A program made the position numbers and the translations under genes. A stretch of DNA of 64,000 nucleotides from Spinacia oleracea (Eukaryota > Streptophyta > Magnoliopsida > Caryophyllales > Amaranthaceae). Numbering within the stretch: position 1 is the first letter of the stretch; every line of letters begins with the position of its first letter. The notes under the pieces were generated by a model, which made no database searches, was not told where the DNA came from, and saw only the letters and a list, made by a program, of their open reading frames with translations. Below, piece by piece: positions 47,204 to 57,786 of the stretch. The stretch spans positions 116,471,157 to 116,535,156 of the forward strand of contig NC_079492.1 in NCBI RefSeq assembly GCF_020520425.1. Reading direction: 5' to 3'.

Positions 47204-47917
47204 ACACGTTATCAGCACCAACACTAGCTAGCCGACTGAGCAGACGGGAAACAAAAGAAGGCATCCATCGTTGAGGTAAATGTTATAATATTAATTCTCT
47301 AATCTAATTATTGAAAATTTGAGATTGGTATAGTATAACTTGCTATTATAGCGAACGTAGTATAATGCGATTGAAAATTCGTCGAGTAACTGGCGACTAT
47401 ATGCGATGCGATTGAGTATCTTGTGATTTGCGGATATGAGGTTTGTAAATCTATGTTTGGCTTGTTATTTAATTGATGTGATTACTTTTGATACTAGACT
47501 TTTGATGTTTGGCTGCTGCTATACTATTTCTTAATAATGTGATTATTTTGCTTAAGTGAATATCAATGCTGATGTGAATGTCAATATTTACTATTTTTAA
47601 TGATTGATATGATGATTTAATCGATTGGAGCAATATATAATCGATTGGTCGTAGTTGTCAAACACAAACACAAACATATATTGCCGCAATTATATATTCG
47701 CATATATTCGATAATGGTCATTTAATTAATCTCTTATTGCCGCAATTGTTATACTACCGTAATTGTTATATGCGCAATATATGTTCGATTTAATTATCTT
47801 ATTGTGTTTGTTTTATTTAACTATTGTACGGTTTATTGCATTATTTTGGTTAAACACAAGTTTTTTTATAATTAATTTATTGTTGAAGATAATTCCTAAT
47901 TTGCAATATTTTGTATA
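47204..47917 (+). other. Leader of the short-LTR copia remnant
   Basis: AT-rich sequence between the primer region and the gag remnant. No gene seen. Confidence 0.45.
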
Positions 47918-50055
47918 GTGAATTATGTTGAATCTTACAAACTTGATTTTACAACCTTTAATATTAGTGGAAAGAATTATTTGTCTTGGGTGTTAGATGC
48001 AAAGGACCCTTGTGATACAATTAAAGAAGTAAATAAGTCAACAAGTCAAAACAAGGCAACGGTTATGATTTTTTTTTTCACTCCATCACCTCCATTAGGG
48101 TCTTAAGATCGAGTATTTGGTCGTACAATATCCACAAGTCTTTGGAGTAATTTAAAGGAAATATATGACCACCAGATAACCGTTATATTACCCAAAACTC
48201 GTTATAATTGATTATATTTAAGACTACAAGACGTTAAGTTTGTAAGTAAATTTAACCTAGCTATGTTCAGAATTAATTCACAGTTGAAATTATGTGGAAA
48301 GAAAATCATTGGTGTAAAAATGCTGGAGAAAACATATTCTAACTTTCTCGCAAATAATGTTGTCCTGTTGACACAATACCATGAAAAGAGATTTATGAAA
48401 TATTCTGAACTTATATCTTGTCTCTCTTTGTGGCTGAAAAAAATAAAATATAACGAGCTATTGATGAAAAATTAAGAATCACGCCCAACTGGTTCTGCTC
48501 CATTCCCTGAAGCGATTGTGACATCCCATAATGGGAAAGAAAATACCACACAACAAAAGTGGTTGAGGACGTGGTCATGGACGTCGGCGTGGATACGAAT
48601 ATGGTCGAGTTTGAGGCCGAGATTGTTCTCTCAATAACTCATATCCCCACCAGGAGTGGGACAAAGATGTCAACAAACAAGAACAAGATAAAAATGATAC
48701 TTGACCAATGTATGTTACCGCTAGGGGTGTCAATTCTCAATCCGACCCAGTGAACCCGATGGGTTTGTCCGACCGTTTAGAATCCGAACCGTTTAGAACC
48801 CGCGAGTTAAAATCCGAAATCCGATCCGATCCGATTATATTCAACCCGAATCCGACCCAACCCGTTAGTATTGATCCGATTAAGATCTGAATCCGTTAAC
48901 AGACCGATCCGTGACAATCCGGATCCATTTAATCCGATCCGAAGCGATCCGAAACCCGTTTATGATCCGATCCGTTTCAATCCGAATCCGTTCCAACCCG
49001 AGGAATATCCGTTTAATCCGATCCATTTTTAATCTATGACCCGTTTAATCCGACTCGTTTCAACCCGTGACCCGTTTAATCCGATCCGTTTTTAATCCGA
49101 TCCGTTTTTAATCCGTGACCTGTTTAATCCGAACTAATTCCAACCATCGATATAATAATATATTCAATAACTTATATTACTAATCTTAAATTCTTATTAC
49201 TTTTAAAAGTTAGTTATTATTTTCGTCCCCTAATTAAGTCATCGATATGATAATATATAATTTGGAACTAAACTGAACCAAATTCCAACCCGCTACCAAA
49301 TAACCCGATCCGATAATTACCCGAACCAATATAAAACTGAATCCAATGTAACCAGGCTAAATTAGTTTCAATCCAACCCGTTTTAGTCTGTTACCGATTA
49401 ATCCGATCCGATATGAATCCGATCCGAAATGAATCCGATCCGATATGAATCCGACCCGAAATGAATTCGATCCGATATGAATCCGACCGACATGAACCCG
49501 AACCCGTTATAGTCCGACTAAACCCGTTAACAATCCGTCGTATTCCAATCCGATCCGATCCGACCCAAACCGACTACAATCCGACCCGTTTACAACCCGA
49601 TCCGATATGAATCCGTGAATAAAAACTCCGACCCGATCCGGTCCGTTAAGTTTTCAATCCGATCCGATCCGACCCGTTAGCCAAATTAATCCGTTCCAAT
49701 CCGATCCGTTTCAACCCGAATCCGATGAGTCGGACCCAAACCCAATCCGTTGATCCGATTTGACACCCCTAGTTACCGCTATGGAGAAAAAGGGTATTGG
49801 TCTACTAAAACAAGTAGAATTTATAATAGAATTTACTAGATAATATTGAAGAACTTAAATATGTGGTCTTGCTCTTCCCTGAAGAAAATTATTTATCAAG
49901 GGTGTTATATGTTGAAATGCGAATATACCCTTGACTGTTATTTACAAGTCAAAATAGGTTCACGACTTAAGTTTAGACTTTTGACCATTAAAGGCCCGCA
50001 GACCTTTTGGGGAAGTACAAGAAAATATGACCTAGAAAACTATAATAGTTTCTAA
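47918..50055 (+). pseudogene. Copia gag remnant, frameshifted and split by a hAT element
   Basis: Pieces read in different frames. MNYVESYKLDFTTFNISGKNYLSW at 47918 resembles the N-terminus of plant copia gag. LWSNLKEIYDHQ follows near 48140, then VKFVSKFNLAMFRINSQLKLCGK and MLEKTYSNF at 48235-48350, and NELLMKN ESRPTGSAPFPE near 48450-48510, which is the usual run-up to the zinc knuckle. A stop (taa) interrupts after MKN. Further short pieces continue after the hAT insertion, up to about 50055. It belongs with the short LTR at 47020. Protease and pol are absent. Confidence 0.65.
48722..49771. mobile_element. Non-autonomous hAT element, 1050 bp, made of GATCCGA repeats
   Basis: The ends TAGGGGTGTCAA and TTGACACCCCTA are inverted. 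Perfect 8-bp duplications GTTACCGC lie at 48714-48721 and 49772-49779, diagnostic of the hAT superfamily. Almost the whole interior consists of degenerate AATCCGATCCGACCCG-type words, with an AT-rich centre at about 49140-49290. No transposase. Confidence 0.92.
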
Positions 50056-50065
50056 ATCTTGTTGT

Positions 50066-51502
50066 TGAAGGAAATAATGCCCTTGGTCCAAGTATGCATT
50101 CTATGTTAAGTCTAATAAATGCGGTTCAGTATTAATTAACAAGTTAATAATTCAGTGAGATCAAGTGAGCTGAATGCCTAGCTAGAGGCCGCTTCAGTTC
50201 AAGTGGAATTAATGATATTAATCCACAGCTTACTCTTGACTGAACCCGTAGGGTCACACAAATAGTACGTAAACGGATCAAGTATTTAATGGCATTAAAT
50301 ACTCCAACTATGGATATTCGGAATCGACGGATCTTGGTTTCAGTGGGAGCTGAGATCGTCACAGGCAAGAAATGAATACTCCGGAAACGATGATATTGCC
50401 GGAAACGGAAATATGGATCGTATCGGAAATATAAATATTATCCAAGTCGTAGATGTTGCCGGAAACGGAAACATGGTACGTATCGGAAAATATTATCGGA
50501 AATAGAAATATTGCCGGAATCGGAAATATTGCCGGAAACGGAAATATTGTCTGAATCGGAAATATTATCGGAATCGGAAAATAATTCCGGAAACGAAAAT
50601 ATTAAATATTTGTTCGAAACGGAAATTAATTCCGGAATCGGAAATGTTAAATATTGTTCGTATCGGAAATATATTCCGGAATCGGGAATTTAATCGGAAG
50701 CGTATCGTACGAATAAGCATCGGACGAGGCCTGCCGGACGAGGGCCCAGCACGAAGCCAGGCCATCACCCAGCAAGCCAAGCGCGCCACACGAACAGCCA
50801 AGGCCACGCCAGGCTTAGCGCAAGGCCAGGCCCAGCAGGCCGTGGCAGCGCGCGCAGCTGCGAGCAGTGGGCTGCGAGCATTGCTGCAGCTCGCGTGGGC
50901 TTGTAGCTCGCGTGGGCCGTGCGGCCGTGTGGGCTGTGCGCGGGCATGGCCTGCACGCTTGCGGGTCATGCTCGCGTAAGTGTTTGTGTTCGCATACGAA
51001 ACCTAAAACGTGCAGAATTCGGTTAATGATTAAATTCCTAATTCTATTTGATAAATTAATTAAATAAGAGTTTTATTATAATTCTAATTTAATTAATTCG
51101 TATCCTAATAGGATTCCAATTTTCTTTCCATACCCCTATAAATATGTGGCCTGGGTTCACAATTTATAACGAGTTATTCAAGTATTCAAAGTGAGTTTTT
51201 TGAGAGAAAAATTCAGTCACACATCTTGCTCAAAAGTGCCGAAAATTTATAGTACCTTAGGGGCGATTCTAGTTGGTCAATCTTAAGGCGGATCCGGACG
51301 TGCTGTGGACTATCTACGGAGGGACGACACTTGGAGTCCTAAAGACTTGTTCTTGTTCGGTTCGGGCGCAGCTAGGGAAGGGACGCAACAAAGAGTATGC
51401 TTCTAGACTATGCTATATGATTATGTGTAAATAATATGTATTCCTGGCTTAATGGTTGTTTCCGCATGATTTATGAATTGTCATATGTATCATAACCTAA
51501 CA
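50066..51502 (+). repeat. 5' LTR of copia element 4
   Basis: 1437 bp, TGAAGGAAATAATGCCC to CATAACCTAACA. More diverged from elements 2 and 3 than they are from each other; the GC-rich part (50710-50975) differs most. TATA box TATAAATA near 51137. Confidence 0.92.
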
Positions 51503-51503
51503 G

Positions 51504-51517
51504 TGGTATCAAGAGCC
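51504..51517 (+). other. Primer-binding site of element 4, variant
   Basis: TGGTATCAAGAGCC: an extra A where elements 1 and 2 have an extra C and element 3 has none. Confidence 0.8.
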
Positions 51518-53661
51518 TCTTATTATTTTCATAATCTAAATTGCATGAACATGGTTAAATATTACAAATTTGCAAGAATTAAAAGGGGTGATTAATTTTC
51601 GTAATTGTTAATTAATTGCAAATTGCGTTTATTTAATTATACGTACGCAGTTTTTCGGCAGTTTCTTCGTTACTCATCCAAATCGAGTGATTTTTGTGTC
51701 AATTCCGCATGTAAAAGGCATTCTAAAATTTTGACAAAAAGAATATTTTTCTGCCGAACCCAGAATTCTCAAATTCGAAGCCTAACTATGACTTTTCGAA
51801 GGTTTTAGTTTTTCGAATGCAAAATTTCGTAAATTTAAGATGTTAAATTAAATATTTGCGATTCTTGTTGATAAATCTTGAATTTTTGATTGACCTACTG
51901 TATATGTTTAACAAGTTTGAATGCCTAGCCTTGTTAATTATGCAATCTAATTTGTAATTATGATTAATTTGTTGAAAATTAGAATAATTTAGAATTAATT
52001 TGATTTTCATAATTAATTATAATTTAATTAGATACCTATGATTAAAAACCACCATAAAAATTGTAAATTTATGATAAATTTTAAATTTTTATGACCTAGA
52101 CTTGAATCCATGTTAATCGGAAATCAATTGAATAATAAATTTTCGATTTTTCGCCTTAAAATTATGAAATTAATATTAATTTATTAATTTGTCATTAATT
52201 TTAAATATAAATTTTTTAAATTTTATGCGATTCGTTCATATAACTTGCACGCACAAAGCAATGGACGCTACGTGTTACCCTTAAGGGGTGTTGTATAGTG
52301 CGGGCATGTGACGACGAGCAAGGGAGCTCGTCGCCCATGCGGCACGAATGCAATGAGCAAGGGCATGGTGCACGAGCACAAGGCAGCAGCCCTGCCTTGT
52401 GTCGTGGGCTATGAGCAATGGACGAATGGGCATGGGCGAAGGCAAGGCACGACAGTCGCGTGTGGGCAGCAAGCGAGCTGCGCCACAACGCGCACTGCTT
52501 CGCGCAAGCGCGCGCAGCCTCGCGCGCAGCGAGCGCAAGCTCGCGTGCCACGAGTACTGCGCCCAGCATCGATGCCGCGCGCAGCGAGCGCTGGCTCGCA
52601 CCAAGCGAGCGCTAGCGAGCGCGCACAGCATGCGCTAGCGATGCACGAAGCGAGCGCTGGCCCGCGTGCAGCGAGCACATGCTCGCGTGCATCGAGCGCT
52701 GGCGCGCGCGCAGCGAGCACCAGCTCGCGCGATGGCTTGCGAAGGGTAGAAGCAGCAGCTATGCGACGCAGCGCATGGGCTGCGCGCACATGGCCAGCGA
52801 TGGCTGTGTGCGTGTGGCCCATGGGCGTACGTTGCGTGGGGTTGTTGCGTTACGATTAGATCGTTTTGAAATTTTAATTTGAAATTTTCAGTTTACGTAA
52901 TTTTAATTAATTTTAAAATTAATAATTTAAATTATTTTCTTGGATTTTAATTTTGAATATTGTAATTATAATAAATTTTATTTATTCTAATTATTTTACT
53001 AAAATTAAAATCATGAATTAATTTAAATACGACTGAAATTAAATTAAACTTTTTGGATTCAATTATAAATTTATATGAGCTTTAAATTTTAATTAAATTT
53101 GTATGTTTCCGGTTAGACTAGAAATACATTTTTATGTTTAAAATTAGTAAAGCATATGAATTTATTGGTTTAAGTGGGAGCCCTTTTAGTCATAAACTCT
53201 TGATTAGGTCTACAAATCCTTAAGGTTAAAACAACTTGATTAGAATTAATAAGGACTGAATAATTGGTAGATTATTGGTGCCCTTGATGAATTGCTGCAA
53301 ATATTTACGTGATGCATAATGTGTTTTACTAACCAGCTATGTGGGCCATTCATGATAATGAATGGGTGAATGGTATATATTGTATATGTACTGTTTTGCA
53401 GGTTATGAAGTGACTAGTATGGCCCAAATAGGATAGAAAATATGGTCTGCGTACCATTAATTTGAATGTAATTGGTCTAAAGTACCAAAGTTGTTTTTTA
53501 ATTCAAATATGGTCTGCGTACCATCAAATAGTTGTAATTAGTTTTAATTATAGCTTATCCTATTTGAAGAAAATGATGCCTCCCACAGGAGATTTTCAAG
53601 ACGGACTTTGAAGTTAAAGCTTCAAGATGAAGTCGGGCCATACTAGATCACATTTATCTTA
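51518..53661 (+). other. Leader of element 4 with GC-rich repeats
   Basis: AT-rich flanks and a GC-rich core at about 52240-52860 made of words such as GCGAGCGCTGGC and GCAGCGAGCAC. The two ATGGTCTGCGTACCAT motifs are present at 53442-53457 and about 53509-53524. Frames here are repeat artefacts. Confidence 0.7.
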
Positions 53662-55755
53662 CACTCTATATTATAGGGCTTTGAGTGAGTTGTGTTTTCA
53701 CGATGATTGTCACCCCAATAGTATTGGATTCATGTGCCCGGAGATGATCTCGGCCACCATGTTAAAGTCCGATGCAGATCGAATTCTATTGTACATGACG
53801 AGGTCCATGAGTGCACTTAGTTCTAAGACATTCATCTTATGTCCATACTACGAAAAGTATGAAAATTACTTTGAACTTCGTTTTTAATTGATTGTTATAA
53901 ATTTAACTTTTTTTTTTCTAACTACATACGTTTATTGTTTGTATGTAGGAGTCACTGGATGCTTTTAGTTCTTTGCTTGTCTAAACGTGAGGTCTACATA
54001 TTTGATTCTCAACAGAAGAAGAGAAATTTGATGATTAAGGAGCCACTAAACAAGTAAGTAAAGTATGCATATGAAAATGCCATTTTTGCCTAAATTTTTG
54101 CCTAAGGTTCTTTAGTTCAAAGTTGGGTTCGAAAACATCATTTTTGCCTAAAAATGACCTAGGACGACCCAAATAGCCTTAAATGTGAAATAATAGATTG
54201 TAAAGGGCCTTAGAAAGTTATAACTATGCATATGAGACGTGTAATAAGTTTGAAAACATTCCTTAGGTTCTTTGGTTCAAAGTTGGGTTCGAAAACATCA
54301 TTTTTGCCTAAAAATGACCTAGGACGACCCAATTAGCCTTAAATGTGAAATAATAGATTGTAAAGGGCCTTAGAAAGTTATAACTATGCATATGAGACGT
54401 GTAATAAGTTTGAAAACATTCCTTAGGTTCTTTGGTTCAAAGTTGGGTTCGAAAACATCATTTTTGCCTAAAAATGACCTAGGACGACCCAAATAGCCTT
54501 AAATGTGAAATAATAGATTGTAAAGGGCCTTAAAAAGTTATAACTATGCATATGAGACGTGTAATAAGTTTGAAAACATTCCTTAGGTTCTTTGGTTCAA
54601 AGTTGGGTTCGAAAACATCATTTTTGCCTAAAAATGACCTAGGACGACCCAAATAGCCTTAAATGTGAAATAATAGATTGTAAAGGGCCTTAGAAAGTTA
54701 TAACTATGCATATGAGACGTGTAATAAGTTTGAAAATATTCCTTAGGTTCTTTGGTTCAAAGTTGGGTTCGAAAATATCATTTTTGCCTAAAAATGACCT
54801 AGAACGACCCAATTAGCCTTAAATATGAAATAATAGATTGTAAAGGGCCTTAGAAAGTTATAACTATGCATATGAGACGTGTAATAAGTTTGAAAACATT
54901 CCTTAGGTTCTTTGGTTCAAAGTTGGGTTTGAAAACATCATTTTTGCCTAAAAATGACCTAGGACGACCCAATTAGCCTTAAATGTGAAATAATAGATTG
55001 TAAAGAGACTTAGAAAGTTATAACTATGCATATGAGACGTGTAATAAGTTTGAAAACATTCCTTAGGTTCTTTGGTTCAAAGTTGGGTTCGAAAATATCA
55101 TTTTTGCCTAAAAATGACCTAGAACGACCCAATTAGCCTTAAATGTGACTACTACGTATATAATTGCATTTACATGTGTAAACAAAGTATATAATTGCAC
55201 TTACATGTAAAATTTTCTTTGCATTTACATGTGTAAACAAAGTATATATAATTGCATATTTTATCGAATGTGTAGTGCTTTTCGGAGTTACAAGAGACTA
55301 GGTGGACAATCTAAGGGAACTAAATTAACATGGATTCCAGCACAGGTATATATATATATAATTAGTTTATTATTTACCTAAGAAATAAGTTTTTCAAAAT
55401 TATAACATACAATGTGATAGAAATTTTACTTGTGTTATTTATTTTAATGCATTTAGTGTGCTCAACAACCGGGATCACTAGATTGTGGCTACTACGTCAC
55501 GCGTTTTATGTACGACATAATAATGAATCATGGTAATAGTCAAGATCTTACTAAGGTATGTTCTCATAAACTACGTACTTTATATAATAAATTGAAGTAC
55601 ACAAAACTATTATATTGATCAATCGTTGATAAATTGAATTATTTACACTTTTTTAGGATTTTTCAAGAACATTGCCCTATTCACCGGAGGAGATTAATGA
55701 GGTGAAAGATTTTTGGGCAGATTACTTCATGAACAATGTCGAATTTTTAGCTTAA
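53662..55755 (+). pseudogene. Ulp1-like (C48) cysteine protease domain, five exons, 5' truncated
   Basis: Exons at 53662-53856, 53949-54053, 55276-55345, 55457-55555 and 55657-55755 join in phase with GT-AG introns, and the frame stays open to a stop at 55753. It carries catalytic-type His (SHWMLLVL), Asp (VYIFDS), Gln and Cys (QQPGSLDCGYYV), the layout of Ulp1/SENP proteases, and ends NNVEFLA. The N-terminal part is missing, so no start codon is assigned. The third intron holds the 160-bp array. In plants such frames usually belong to CACTA or Mutator-like elements; whether this one is expressed is unknown. Classed as broken because the 5' part is lost. Confidence 0.8.
54090..55148. repeat. 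160-bp tandem array, about 6.6 units (copy B, intronic)
   Basis: The same unit as 44668-45835 in reverse complement. AGTTGGGTTCGAAAACATCA recurs at 54121, 54281, 54441, 54601, 54921 and, with small changes, at 54761 and 55081. The period is exactly 160. It sits between the exon ending at 54053 and the one starting at 55276. Confidence 0.95.
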
Positions 55756-56237
55756 TTTGTAATATGAACTTGATCTCTAGCTAGCTACGTACCTTTGTTG
55801 TAATAATTTTATGTTTGTTGTAACATGTTGGTTGATCGATCTATGACGAATTTAATTGCCTTTTATTGGGAACGTTAATTACGTTGTAAACTTTAGTGAC
55901 AGGTATTAATTATAAATGTATTCCCGGTATTGGGAATGAAGCGTCTAATTTCAAAGACGATCATGTCGGAATTTCCAACTAAAATATTAAAAAACGAATA
56001 TTTTTTTTTAAAAAAATAAGTCATTTGCAACGCACGTTAGCTCAATGTGCGAGGCAAATGACTTAATTTTTTGGCGCTAAAATTGTCATTTGCGTCGCAC
56101 ATTAAGCTATTGTGCGTGGCAAATGACTTTTTTTTTTGCGCCTAAAAGTTATTTGCGTCGCACATTTAGCTAATGTGCGACGCAAATAACTTTTCAGGCA
56201 TGGTGCTGAAAAGTCATTTGCAACGCACATTAGCTAA

Positions 56238-57034
56238 ATTAATCACAATCAATCATAATCAATTATAATCAATCACAATCAATTATAATCAATCATTCAC
56301 AAGATTGTGTACAAAAATACACATATTCTAACACTATTTATCTATCATTTTGTTATACCCACTCATCTTTGTATTCCCTGTTTTATTTTTTATTTTTTTC
56401 TGTTTTTTTTCCTCTTACATTCACTCACATTTTCTTGTTTTGTTCGGTTTATTTATCTGCATTAAGTGAGTAAAATAAGGGAGAAAAAAAATTAAACAGA
56501 GAGCACCGTTATTTATGGTCAAAGATTGAGGTTAATATATCTTTAACCAATATTATTTGATGAATAAAGTGTAATTATTTGATTGGACATTTTAACTATT
56601 TGATTTTTCTGAAGGGATTTTAACTTGATTATAATTAATTGATCATAAAATGATTACAATATGTGACTATTTGATTAGAAATACAGCTATTTGATAAAAA
56701 GTTTAATTATCTTATACATAAAACCGTCATAAATTTTGTGTATTCTACGAATATTAATAATTATATTTTCAAACACAATATGATGTAATTATTACTAGCT
56801 AGTAGCATGGAATAACGCGATATATAGGATTCTATTTTAATAGTACTATTACAAAAGTAAAGTATTTCCCTAAAAAAAAGGTAAAGAATGACAATTTTGA
56901 TTGAATTACCTATATTGATTCAAGACAAAGAAAAGTATAACGTTTTAATTATTTTTGCTAGCATTTCTATTTTGTCTTAATGGATTATATTTTATAGGTT
57001 TTAGAGGCTATTCCACTTATTATCATACGAAGTA
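56238..57034. other. AT-rich intergenic sequence with a short tandem repeat at the start
   Basis: 56238-56300 is a run of AATCACAATCAATTAT-type repeats directly at the broken edge of CACTA element B. The rest is AT-rich, with no gene or clear element. Confidence 0.5.
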
Positions 57035-57320
57035 CTCCCTCCGTCCCAAATTAGTTGTTACACTTACCTTTTGCACAAAGTTTTGGGTGATAAGTGGTTG
57101 TTTGGTTATCAATTGTTATTTTATTGAAAAAGTAGATGTGATAGGAGTTAGTGGGGTATTTTTTTAATTGAATGAGAGAGGGTGTGGGGACAAAAAACAA
57201 CTTAGTGGGAAGAGAGAGACAATATAATAATTGTGAGGTCATTCCTATTTTAGAAGTGTAACAACTAATCTGGGACGGTCGAAAAAGAAAAGTGTAACAA
57301 CTAATCTGGGACGGAGAGAG
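57035..57320. mobile_element. Stowaway-type MITE upstream of the peroxidase gene
   Basis: 286 bp between TA duplications (57033-57034, 57321-57322). Ends are CTCCCTCCGTCCCAAATTAG and the complement CTCTCTCCGTCCCAGATTAG, each running into TTGTTACAC. The right inverted end occurs twice in tandem (from about 57253 and from 57290). No coding capacity. Stowaway MITEs are moved by mariner-like transposases. Confidence 0.88.
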
Positions 57321-57786
57321 TATGTAATATAGTGTATGGGTTTAAGGTAAGGTGGAACCTCATTCACTCTTGTTATGTTTCTACAACCCATATTTTATGG
57401 ACCGAAATATTAAGTGTATTAATTATTTTTGCTAGCACTTGTATTTTGTTTAATCAATTGGGTTTGAGTGGTCATTTCCATAGGGGTGGCTATCAATCGA
57501 GTGATCGGTCTTCAGTTCTTCACTATGCATGAGTACGTCAAAAGAAGGTGATAACCGACAACTTTAGTTTGATGGTACGTGATTACATAACAACTTCCTT
57601 AAGAAAATTCAACGTAATATTATTCCTCCAAACTTGTAAATTTGCAATAATTGGCTTCACTATAAATGAGGATAAGTGCCTTACTCAATTTCATTATACC
57701 TTGATAGTTGATACCAAAAAAACAGAAAACAAAAACTCAATAAGGTAATACGCATTTGTAATTGTATAACTACTACGTAATAGAAA
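57321..57786 (+). promoter_or_regulatory. Promoter and 5' region of the peroxidase gene
   Basis: 466 bp between the MITE and the start codon. A TATA box TATAAAT at 57661-57667 in the context CACTATAAATGAGG lies about 120 bases before the ATG, a plausible core promoter. No other regulatory site is claimed. Confidence 0.55.

Larger units (their letters stand above)
50066..53661 (+). mobile_element. Copia element 4, truncated (5' LTR and leader only)
   Basis: A fourth member of the element 1-3 family. The 5' LTR, primer site and leader are present, but the sequence stops at 53661 within the leader, at the point matching 9435 of element 1, and is joined to a CACTA fragment. No gag, pol or 3' LTR is present. 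Confidence 0.9.
53662..56237 (+). mobile_element. CACTA element B, fragment carrying a Ulp1-type gene
   Basis: Relative of CACTA element A in opposite orientation. It shares the exons, the 160-bp array and the TTTGCGTCGCAC-type subterminal repeats (56020-56237). It keeps two upstream exons that A lacks. Neither terminal inverted repeat is present: the left edge meets truncated element 4 at 53661/53662 and the right edge stops within a subterminal repeat at about 56237. Confidence 0.8.
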
